A stretch of DNA of 64,000 bases from Paenibacillus jilunlii (GTDB lineage: Bacteria > Bacillota > Bacilli > Paenibacillales > Paenibacillaceae), in the NCBI RefSeq assembly GCF_900102965.1, contig NZ_FNGM01000001.1:540053-604052 (forward strand). The letters run 5' to 3'. A program made the position numbers and the translations under genes. Of the stretch, positions 57,442 to 64,000 are shown piece by piece (position 1 is the first letter of the stretch; each line of letters begins with the position of its first letter). Below the pieces are notes generated by a model that did no database searches, was not told where the DNA came from, and saw only the letters and a program-made list of their open reading frames with translations.

Positions 57442-58557
57442 ATGAAGGATCCGAGGATTCAGAAGCTTGCGGAAAATCTTGTAGGCTACTCCGTAAACGT
57501 GCAGCCTGGCGAGAATGTGCTCGTCGAAATGATTGGCAGCGAAAGAGATTTAATCAAAGCTGTCGTGGAGGAAGTAGGCAAAGCGGGCGGTCATGCATTT
57601 GTGCAGCTTACCGACCGTACCGTTCTGCGCAGCATGCTTAAATATGCTACCCGGGAAGGTCTGGAGGCCTGGGCGGAAATCGACCTGAACCGTATGAAGC
57701 AGATGGATTGCTATATCGGTATCCGGGCCGGCGAGAATGTGAACGATCTTTCGGACGTTCCGGAAGAGAATATGAAGCTCTACAATTCCCTGTATTCCCA
57801 CCCGGTACATAGCGAACAACGCGTCAAACACACCAAGTGGGTAGTGCTGCGTTATCCTAATGCCAGTATGGCACAGCTGGCTAATACGACCACCGAAGCG
57901 TTTGAGGACTTTTACTTCGAGGTCTGCAATCTGGATTATGCCAAAATGGACAGAGCCCAGGATGCCCTGGCTGAGCTGATGCGCAGAACGGATAAGGTTC
58001 GCATTTCGGGTCCGGGAACGGAGCTTGCTTTTTCGATCAAGGGAATTGGTGCGGAGAAATGTTCCGGACTGCGGAATATCCCTGACGGTGAGGTCTATAG
58101 TGCTCCTGTGCGCGATTCTGTCAATGGAACGATCAGCTACAATGCCGCAACGCTCTATAACGGTGTGACGTTCGAAAATGTGAAATTCAAATTTGAAAAC
58201 GGAAAGATTGTTGAAGCTACCAGCAATGACCCTGTGCGGCTGAACGAAATTCTGGATTCCGATGAGGGTGCCCGCCATATTGGCGAGTTTGCCATCGGTT
58301 TCAACCCTTATATCCTGCACCCTATGAAAGACATCCTGTTCGATGAGAAAATCGCCGGCAGCCTGCACTTCACACCGGGCCAAGCATATGATGTAACGGA
58401 CAACGGGAACCGTTCCTCGATTCACTGGGATCTTGTTTTGATTCAGCGGCCCGAATACGGCGGCGGCGAAATCTATTTTGACGATGTGCTGATCCGTAAG
58501 GATGGGATCTTTGTTCTTCCGGAACTGGAAGGTCTGAATCCCGAGAATCTGAAATAA
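57442..58557 (+). CDS. M29 family aminopeptidase (AmpS-like)
   Basis: The ATG at 57442 follows GAGGAAGGAAGAGAGAGAAGG; an ATG 27 bases upstream is less likely. The 371-residue protein matches thermophilic aminopeptidases AmpS/PepS: LVGYSVNVQPGENVLVEMIG, WVVLRYPNASMAQLANTTTE, NIPDGEVYSAPVRDSVNGTI, and metal ligands in ARHIGEFAIGFNP (Glu), DEKIAGSLHFTPG (Glu, His) and SIHWDLVLIQ (His, Asp). It removes N-terminal residues using two metal ions. A single gene. Confidence 0.9.
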   Translation: MKDPRIQKLAENLVGYSVNVQPGENVLVEMIGSERDLIKAVVEEVGKAGGHAFVQLTDRTVLRSMLKYATREGLEAWAEIDLNRMKQMDCYIGIRAGENVNDLSDVPEENMKLYNSLYSHPVHSEQRVKHTKWVVLRYPNASMAQLANTTTEAFEDFYFEVCNLDYAKMDRAQDALAELMRRTDKVRISGPGTELAFSIKGIGAEKCSGLRNIPDGEVYSAPVRDSVNGTISYNAATLYNGVTFENVKFKFENGKIVEATSNDPVRLNEILDSDEGARHIGEFAIGFNPYILHPMKDILFDEKIAGSLHFTPGQAYDVTDNGNRSSIHWDLVLIQRPEYGGGEIYFDDVLIRKDGIFVLPELEGLNPENLK

Positions 58558-58683
58558 ATTGTAATCACAGCAGCCGTTTCTCTTGTTTCAGGAAAATGCC
58601 TTGCGCGAGTAAGCGGATTCAATGTATCATGGAATTGGTTACAAAAGACTTAAGCTTCATAATCAAGTTGCGGAGGGATTCCT

Positions 58684-58929
58684 ATGTCCAGTAACAATGC
58701 GGCAATCGTGGATATTGCCCAAACGGCAGGCAAGTTCAACTCATCGATCGTTCTTCAGGCAGACAACAAGTACATTGATGTTAAGAGTATTCTCGGTCTG
58801 TTCACTACTCTTGTCTCCAGCCAAAGCTATGAGCTCCATGTTCATGGTGCAGATGCTGAGGAAGCCAAGAAGGCAATGAGCGAAGTTTTTGCGAAACATG
58901 GTTTGAAATTTACAGTGGTAGCGGAATAA
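58684..58929 (+). CDS. HPr/Crh-like protein without the active histidine
   Basis: GCGGAGGGATTCCT precedes the ATG. The 81-residue protein matches HPr from its first helix on: IVDIAQTAGKFNSSIVLQAD, then IDVKSILGLFTTLVSSQSYE and HVHGADAEEAKKAMSEVF. The first strand and the HARP segment with His15 are absent (NNAA instead). The regulatory serine is kept as Ser35 in VKSILG, equal to Ser46. It therefore cannot carry PTS phosphate on histidine, but might act as a Crh-like CcpA partner once phosphorylated by HPr kinase. A terminator follows. Confidence 0.8.
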   Translation: MSSNNAAIVDIAQTAGKFNSSIVLQADNKYIDVKSILGLFTTLVSSQSYELHVHGADAEEAKKAMSEVFAKHGLKFTVVAE

Positions 58930-58947
58930 GCGAATGGTTCCGTAGGA

Positions 58948-58976
58948 CGTCCTGCCTTTGCGGCAGGGCGTTTTTT
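58948..58976 (+). terminator. Hairpin terminator
   Basis: CGTCCTGCC pairs with GGCAGGGCG around TTTGC, then six T. Confidence 0.85.
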
Positions 58977-59088
58977 CTATAAATAAAAGACTTTATATGC
59001 AGCATTCTTGTATTGGGTTCGGATTTCGACTAATATTAAACTAAATAGCAATAGCAGCTGTAACTTTTGGACATGGGGGGGATAATGC

Positions 59089-59394
59089 ATGACTTCATCG
59101 GATTTGCAGGAACAGCTTAATCTTAGAGCAGTCACTCTTCTTCAAGAAGATGCCGATAAAATTCAGAAGCTCATCGAAGTGCAGATGGAGAATCTGGCTA
59201 CCCGTTACTGCCCTCTCTATGAGGAAGTGCTCGATACCCAGATGTACGGGTTCTCCAGAGAAGTCGATTTTGCGGTCAGGGCAGGGCTGGTGCCGGAAGT
59301 TTCAGGCAAGCTCATTCTGAGCGAGCTGGAGCGCAATCTGGCCGTACTGTACGAAGCGCTCAATAAGAAGGCTGAAGAGCGCGAGATGCTGTAA
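59089..59394 (+). CDS. ylaN: YlaN family (DUF1507) protein
   Basis: GGGGGGGATAATGC lies before the ATG. The 101-residue helical protein reads [59 protein letters not shown] and [19 protein letters not shown], clearly UPF0358/YlaN. In Bacillus and Staphylococcus it binds iron and antagonises Fur, affecting iron-limitation responses. It is near ftsW, as in Bacillus. A bidirectional terminator follows. Confidence 0.9.
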   Translation: MTSSDLQEQLNLRAVTLLQEDADKIQKLIEVQMENLATRYCPLYEEVLDTQMYGFSREVDFAVRAGLVPEVSGKLILSELERNLAVLYEALNKKAEEREML

Positions 59395-59412
59395 TCACTA
59401 TTATCATTTATA

Positions 59413-59459
59413 AAAAAAAGCACATGGGGGACTATGGAAGTCCGGCCATGTGCTTTTTT
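59413..59459. terminator. Bidirectional terminator
   Basis: AAAAAAGCACATGG pairs with CCATGTGCTTTTTT, with an inner GGACT/AGTCC pair. It separates ylaN from the convergent antiporter gene. Confidence 0.9.
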
Positions 59460-59462
59460 GTG

Positions 59463-60542
59463 TTATACGAGGTAGAAAGAAACTCCGAGAATCATATACA
59501 CGGCCAGCAGCAGCAAGCCTTCATACCAGTTGGTTGCACCGTCCTGGATGATGGATTTGGCAATAAAGACAGACACGGCGATCGCGACAATCTCTATGGT
59601 GGTGAAGACAATGTCCATCGTATTGCCCATGAAATAGCTGGCAAAAATCAGGACGGGGGCCACAAACAAGGCAATCTGCAGACTGCTGCCGACGGCGATC
59701 TCGACGGCTGCGCCAATTTTGTTCTTCATGGCCAGCATAATGGCGGCACTATGCTCCGCGGCATTCCCGATGATAGCCACCAGGAAGGCACCGACAAACA
59801 GCTCGCTGAAGCCAAAACGCTCCGTTAACGTCTCCAGTGTTCCGACCAGCCATTCGCTGACAAAAGCGACCATAACCGTTGCCAGGATCAGATAAATAAC
59901 CGATCTGCCCATGGACCAGGCCGGCTTATGCTCATTCGGCAGCTCCTCCTCATTGTCTACCGTAACGTCCGCCAGGTACTTTTTGTGTGTAATCATGGAG
60001 AAGATCAGCCAGGCCATGTAGGCGGCGATCAGCAGTCCTGCTACAACCAGACTGAGTACATCGGTATCCTTTTCTGTGATGGAATGGGTGTTGAAGAACA
60101 TGGCTGGTACAAAGAGGGCGATGACAGCCACGATCATCAAGGAGCCATTCAGTCCGGCCAGCGTAACATTGAAGTTCTGAACTTTGAATTTCATGCCGCC
60201 GGCAAAAATACTGAGGCCCAGCACCAGCAGCAGGTTGCCGATGATGGAGCCGGTGAGGCTGGCCTTGACCATATCGAACAGGCCTTCCTTCACCAGGAAA
60301 AAGGCGATGATCAGCTCGGCCGCATTCCCGAAGGTGGCATTAAGAAAGCCCCCCAGCCGCTGCCCGGCATAGTGGGCTACACTTTCTGTAGCCCGGCCCA
60401 GAAAACCGGCTACAAAAACGACCGAAATGGCAGAGAGCACGAATTGCAGGGTGTGGTCCCAGTCTGCGTAATGTCCGATGGCGCTAAGGATAAAGGTTAT
60501 TACCAGCAGCGCCGGAGAGATCCATTTTTTCAAGTAATGCAC
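59463..60542 (-). CDS. Ca2+/H+ antiporter (CaCA family)
   Basis: This 359-residue protein has about 11 membrane helices. It carries the two CaCA repeats with GNAAELIIAFFLVKEG and GNAAEHSAAIMLAMKN, whose Glu residues bind calcium. An acidic loop (VTVDNEEELPNEHKP) lies in the middle. It would export Ca2+ in exchange for protons. It matches bacterial ChaA/CAX-type antiporters in length. Single gene. Confidence 0.9.
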   Translation of the reverse strand: MHYLKKWISPALLVITFILSAIGHYADWDHTLQFVLSAISVVFVAGFLGRATESVAHYAGQRLGGFLNATFGNAAELIIAFFLVKEGLFDMVKASLTGSIIGNLLLVLGLSIFAGGMKFKVQNFNVTLAGLNGSLMIVAVIALFVPAMFFNTHSITEKDTDVLSLVVAGLLIAAYMAWLIFSMITHKKYLADVTVDNEEELPNEHKPAWSMGRSVIYLILATVMVAFVSEWLVGTLETLTERFGFSELFVGAFLVAIIGNAAEHSAAIMLAMKNKIGAAVEIAVGSSLQIALFVAPVLIFASYFMGNTMDIVFTTIEIVAIAVSVFIAKSIIQDGATNWYEGLLLLAVYMILGVSFYLV

Positions 60543-60686
60543 ACTCCAGTCTCTATATGTAGGTTGATTTCATAATCAATATACCCAAATTGTTCCGGTG
60601 TGTAAACGGGGATGCAAGAAAGTCATTTGCTTTTTAGCCTGTTTTCGAATTACAATAATTGATAATGAGTGTAGGGGGGTTATGGC

Positions 60687-61052
60687 ATGGCGGAACAACT
60701 TCAACTGGAAATGGGAAACATACGGATCTCTAATGACGTCGTCTCGAAGATTGCCGGATTGGCTGCCTTGGAGACCCCGGGAATCGCGGCCATGTCCGGC
60801 GGCTTGTCCGAGGGCTGGGCCAAGCGGCTCAGCGGCAAAAACGTGCAAAAAGGTGTTACTGTTGAAGTGGGACAGCTTGAAGCGGCTGTAGACCTGCGCA
60901 TCATCGTTCTGTATGAAACTCCGATTCACGAGGTATGCCGGATGCTTCAGCAGAATGTGCGCGAGGCTGTGGAGAGCATGACGGGGCTTCATATTGTTGA
61001 AGTCAACGTCAAGGTGGAAGGCGTGGCCTTCAAGAACGACGAAATTTCGTAA
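60687..61052 (+). CDS. Asp23/Gls24 family envelope stress protein
   Basis: GTAGGGGGGTTATGGC precedes the ATG. The 121-residue protein reads NIRISNDVVSKIAGLAALET, PGIAAMSGGLSEGW, GVTVEVGQLEAAVDLRIIVL, YETPIHEVCRMLQQNVREAV and VEVNVKVEGVAF, the full Asp23 domain. Homologues (YqhY, YloU) affect fatty-acid synthesis or cell-wall stress. Its specific role here is unknown. A very strong hairpin follows. Confidence 0.85.
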   Translation: MAEQLQLEMGNIRISNDVVSKIAGLAALETPGIAAMSGGLSEGWAKRLSGKNVQKGVTVEVGQLEAAVDLRIIVLYETPIHEVCRMLQQNVREAVESMTGLHIVEVNVKVEGVAFKNDEIS

Positions 61053-61087
61053 AGCGGTGCACTGGCAGTCGAGGCAATTTGCAGAAA

Positions 61088-61139
61088 GTAACCAAAAAGG
61101 CAGCCCGGGAGGTAATCCCAGGGCTGCCTTTTTGGTTAC
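61088..61139. terminator. Very long perfect bidirectional terminator
   Basis: GTAACCAAAAAGGCAGCCC (61088-61106) and its exact complement (61121-61139) make a 19-bp stem around a 14-base loop. It separates the Asp23-family gene from the convergent ftsW. Confidence 0.92.
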
Positions 61140-61167
61140 TGCATAAGAACCCGGCACGTATGTAGCG

Positions 61168-62412
61168 TCAGCGGGCACGGACTTGTCTAACCGTAGTAAC
61201 AGACTTCGTTACCTCCTCTTTGGCCGGCCGGTTAGTTTCTCTGGAAATGCTCAGCATAATGCCCATGGAGAGCATGGTTACGAGCAGTGAGGAACCTCCG
61301 TAGCTGATGAATGGAAGTGTAACTCCGGTAAGCGGGATCGTGTTGGTGACTCCGCCGATGTTGACAAAGGCCTGAATGGCAATCAGACCCATGACCCCGA
61401 TGCCGACAAGGGTTCCGAAGGGATCGGTGCACCTAAGGGCAATCAGGATGCCGCGCCAGATGAAATAGAGGTAGACCAGCAGGAAAAGGGAGGTCCCTAT
61501 AAATCCCAGCTCTTCACCGATAACAGCAAAGATAAAATCAGTATATGGATAGGGCAGATAGTGCAGCTTCTGTATGCTCTGTCCAAAGCCTGAACCGTTG
61601 GTTCCCCCTTCGCCAAAGGCGATCAAGGATTGAACGATATTAAATCCAGCGTCGTCAGCGACAGCAAGCGGGTTGATAAAGGCGCTGATCCGGTCCTTTT
61701 TGTAATCCTGGCTGACCGCCGCCGTTTCTGAAGGCGGTGATAAGGAATCGATGGCTGCTTTTGCACCCATAACAATTCCGACACCAAGCACCAGCAAGGC
61801 GATGGAGGCCATTATATGCTTCATGCTGGCCCCCCCGGCGTAGATAACCAGACCGCTGGTGGCCACCAGAATCATACAGGAACCCAAATCCGGCTGCATC
61901 ATAATGAGTCCTGCGACGATGCCCACAATCACCATCACCGGAATATAACCTGTCCGCAAATCTCTAAGCCGCTCGCCTTTTTTGGAGATCAGGGCAGCCA
62001 GATAGAGGATAATGGATATTTTGGCCAGCTCCGTGGGCTGAATGCCGAGGCCTCCGATGTTGAGCCAGCTTTTGGCACCGTTGATTCTCTCCGCGAAGGC
62101 CACAAACAGCAGCAGAACCAGCGTGATCATAAAGATTGGGGCATACCATTTCTTAAAATTACTGTAGTGGATATTCATCGTCACGAACATCACTACACTT
62201 CCCAATACTACCCAGATGATCTGGCGTTTGACAAAATAAAAGGGATCATTTCCAAACTTCTCACTGGCCAGCGTCAGGCTGGAGCTGGAGCTGAAGACCA
62301 TGATCAATCCGAAGCCGACGAGCAGGAGAGTCAGAATAAGCAGCTGAAAATCGGGCGTTCCTCTTTTGGGCAGGCTGACATTTTTTTTCGTCGTTCCCTT
62401 TACACTGCTCAA
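61168..62412 (-). CDS. ftsW: FtsW/RodA/SpoVE family lipid II-linked glycan polymerase
   Basis: The 414-residue protein has about 10 membrane helices of the SEDS family. Conserved pieces are KRQIIWVVLGSVVMFVTMNI, the catalytic-loop region with AEINGAKSWL-like ERINGAKSWLNIGGLGIQPTELAKI, VMQPDLGS-type MMQPDLGSCMILVATSGLVI and ITGVTLPFISYGGSSL-like VTLPFISYGGSSLLVTMLSM. SEDS proteins polymerise peptidoglycan strands with a partner class B PBP. Location near ylaN, as in Bacillus, favours FtsW over RodA or SpoVE. Its start overlaps the stop of the YugN-like gene. Confidence 0.88.
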   Translation of the reverse strand: MSSVKGTTKKNVSLPKRGTPDFQLLILTLLLVGFGLIMVFSSSSSLTLASEKFGNDPFYFVKRQIIWVVLGSVVMFVTMNIHYSNFKKWYAPIFMITLVLLLFVAFAERINGAKSWLNIGGLGIQPTELAKISIILYLAALISKKGERLRDLRTGYIPVMVIVGIVAGLIMMQPDLGSCMILVATSGLVIYAGGASMKHIMASIALLVLGVGIVMGAKAAIDSLSPPSETAAVSQDYKKDRISAFINPLAVADDAGFNIVQSLIAFGEGGTNGSGFGQSIQKLHYLPYPYTDFIFAVIGEELGFIGTSLFLLVYLYFIWRGILIALRCTDPFGTLVGIGVMGLIAIQAFVNIGGVTNTIPLTGVTLPFISYGGSSLLVTMLSMGIMLSISRETNRPAKEEVTKSVTTVRQVRAR

Positions 62413-62756
62413 GCCCCCAGCAGCGCCTTCAGTTCAAGGATATGCTTCGCGGCATCATCCAGAACAGGCTTAGGGACGGGAGATTCATACTCCAGGCCAT
62501 GGGGAAAGGTGGCTTTGCCCAAGTAGACGGCTTCAATCGCCAGCACGGCGTCGGACTTCTCCAGCTTACCCTCGACAGCACGCGTGTTGATCCGCAAAAA
62601 GTATTCTCCGCCGTTCTGCCTGTCCTCGATCTTGCAGTCATAGGTGGCCCGGTAGTATTCCCACTGCCAGCGGATGAATCCGGCTTTGGCCGCGCTTTCG
62701 TCCAGATAGAGAAGGTCGCTTGTCAATCCAACGAGGCCCGTGTTCTCAAATATCAT
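62409..62756 (-). CDS. YugN-like family protein
   Basis: From the ATG at 62756 the 115 residues read IFENTGLVGLTSDLLYLDES, AGFIRWQWEYYRATYDCKIE and AIEAVYLGKATFPHGLEYES, like the YugN family of Bacilli. Another ATG at 62765 lies nearer AAGGGGG; the two starts differ by three residues. Function unknown. Its stop overlaps the ftsW start (ATGA-type), so the two are coupled. Confidence 0.7.
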   Translation of the reverse strand: MIFENTGLVGLTSDLLYLDESAAKAGFIRWQWEYYRATYDCKIEDRQNGGEYFLRINTRAVEGKLEKSDAVLAIEAVYLGKATFPHGLEYESPVPKPVLDDAAKHILELKALLGA

Positions 62757-62940
62757 AGCGCACATATCCCCCTTATGAAGTATAATGATAAATTCATGCC
62801 AATTATTATAGATGTTCCTTTTCATGATAGTATGTTTCCCCGGGTTGTGCAAGGCGTGCCGGACCTGTTGGTACCCTCTTTTTTGTGTTTCTGCTACAAT
62901 AATAGAAATATAGCCTTTAGGGCTGAATGGTGGAGATTAT

Positions 62941-64000
62941 ATGGAGAGGCTGGCACTGGAACAGCTGCTGCCGGATATGGTGAAATGGCGCAGACATCTG
63001 CACCGTCATCCGGAGCTGTCTTATCAGGAGAGAGAGACCTCGGCGTTTGTTGCCGCGAGGCTAATAGAATTCCGGATTGAAGTCGTGAGAAGCAAGGCTG
63101 GTTACGGGCTGACCGGGATCTTGAGAGGAAAAACGCCGGGCAAAACCGTTGTTCTGCGCGCGGACATGGATGCGCTGGCTATTACGGAGGAGAACGGCCG
63201 GGAGTATGCCTCGCAAAATCACGGAGTTATGCATGCCTGCGGCCACGACGGGCATACCTCCATGCTGCTTGCCGCCGCTGCCTATTACAGCAGCCGCAGG
63301 GAAGAGCTCCAGGGCGAGCTGCGTTTCCTGTTCCAGCCTGCGGAAGAGATCTGTCCCGGCGGAGCGCTGGGGATGATCGCTGAAGGGGTGCTGGAGGGAG
63401 CTGACGCAGTATACGGCCTGCATTTGTGGACGCCGCTGCCGGTCGGACAGGTAGCCAGCGCACCGGGGCCGCTGATGGCCTCCGCGGATGAATTTTTCAT
63501 CGACATCACCGGTAAAGGCGGACATGCCGGTACCCCGCACCGCACGGTTGACAGTATCGTGGCCGCCGCCGCGCTTGTGACCCAGCTGCAGAGCATAGTC
63601 AGCCGTTCGGTGGACCCGCTGCGCCCTGCAGTCGTAAGTGTGGGAACGATTCAGGGCGGGACCGCCCAGAACATCGTTGCGGAGCGCTGCCGGATCACCG
63701 GCACGGTGCGCGCGTTTGACGAGGAGACCCGTTATCTCATCCGCCAGAGAATTGAAGAGATGGCCGCTTCTGTAGCGTCATCGTACGGTGCTGAAGCCAA
63801 GCTCGATTACTTGATGGGTTATCCGCCGCTGGTGAATGACGAAGCGGAATTCAACCGCTTTTTCCGCGTGGCGCCGGCTGCGCTTGGAGACGGAGTCCGC
63901 GTGGAACGGATGGAGAAGATCATGCCGGCAGAGGATTTTTCCTATTATGTGAAGGAAATCCCCGGCTGCTTCATCTTTGTGGGAGCGGGCAACCCGGATA
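62941..64000 (+). CDS. M20 family amidohydrolase (partial, runs off the window)
   Basis: GGTGGAGATTAT precedes the ATG. The visible 353 residues show VKWRRHLHRHPELSYQERET, VVLRADMDALAITEENG, VMHACGHDGHTSMLLAAAAY (metal-binding Cys/His/Asp), FQPAEEICPGGALGMIAEGV (catalytic Glu) and DITGKGGHAGTPHRTVDSIV of the dimerisation domain. This is the hippurate hydrolase/N-acyl-L-amino-acid amidohydrolase type, including N-acetyldiaminopimelate deacetylase-like enzymes. The last ~40 residues are beyond the window. It is divergent from the YugN-like/ftsW pair. Confidence 0.9.
   Translation, partial: MERLALEQLLPDMVKWRRHLHRHPELSYQERETSAFVAARLIEFRIEVVRSKAGYGLTGILRGKTPGKTVVLRADMDALAITEENGREYASQNHGVMHACGHDGHTSMLLAAAAYYSSRREELQGELRFLFQPAEEICPGGALGMIAEGVLEGADAVYGLHLWTPLPVGQVASAPGPLMASADEFFIDITGKGGHAGTPHRTVDSIVAAAALVTQLQSIVSRSVDPLRPAVVSVGTIQGGTAQNIVAERCRITGTVRAFDEETRYLIRQRIEEMAASVASSYGAEAKLDYLMGYPPLVNDEAEFNRFFRVAPAALGDGVRVERMEKIMPAEDFSYYVKEIPGCFIFVGAGNPD

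Noticed and set aside
61816..62526. Long plus-strand frame opposite ftsW
   Set aside because: Its product is His/Gln/Asp-rich and low in hydrophobics, as expected for the antisense of a membrane protein.

Overview
The window looks like a Paenibacillus chromosome (Firmicutes, Bacillales). Support comes from Bacillus-type proteins (CcpA, AcsA/AcuA, YktB, YlaN, YugN-like, YrzB-like), strong AGGAGG ribosome sites with frequent TTG/GTG starts, many simple hairpin terminators, and several copper-amine-oxidase-N-like 'stalk' domains, which are very common in this genus. Species cannot be named from the sequence alone.

The window has two halves that meet at a tRNA-Val(GAC) gene (16546-16617, minus strand). 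The left 16.5 kb is AT-rich accessory DNA: a decayed prophage or genomic island. It holds a deleted tail-spike gene, a lysis cassette (two membrane proteins, an amidase endolysin and a holin, 9.1-10.9 kb), a prophage-type ATP-dependent DNA ligase, an SOS-type operon behind two LexA-like boxes (14.7-15.7 kb), secreted stalk and discoidin-like proteins, and remnants of an IS1182-like and an IS200-like element. Two gene families recur here. One is a ~67-codon gene of unknown function that follows three unrelated genes (485, 1865, 11665). The other is a ~75-residue C-terminal domain present once in a full secreted protein (13469-14371) and twice as 5'-truncated fragments (742-1272 and 3586-3918).

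The right 47 kb is GC-richer core genome: Nudix and GNAT enzymes, an M50 protease, a metallo-hydrolase, arginine/lysine decarboxylase, an MFS transporter, 6-phosphogluconate dehydrogenase, shikimate-pathway genes (aroK, aroA), an AgrC/AgrA-like two-component pair next to a BcrAB-like ABC transporter whose ATPase is frameshifted, a PTS pair (EIICBA plus enzyme I), an ECF sigma/anti-sigma pair, ccpA, mtnN, the divergent acuA/acsA pair, a class A penicillin-binding protein, rpsD with a probable regulatory leader, a diguanylate cyclase, an M29 aminopeptidase, an HPr-like protein lacking the phosphorylatable histidine, ylaN, a Ca2+/H+ antiporter, an Asp23-family protein, ftsW, a YugN-like gene and an M20 amidohydrolase cut by the window end.

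Carbon catabolite control runs through the right half. CcpA, a Ser-only HPr/Crh-like protein, a PTS sugar transporter with its own enzyme I, and acetyl-CoA synthetase with its AcuA acetyltransferase all lie within 20 kb, and a good cre-type site sits between acuA and acsA. The least explained part is the left half: repeated, partly silent gene fragments, a possible ATT-initiated membrane protein just outside the lysis cassette, and an SOS-controlled small operon.
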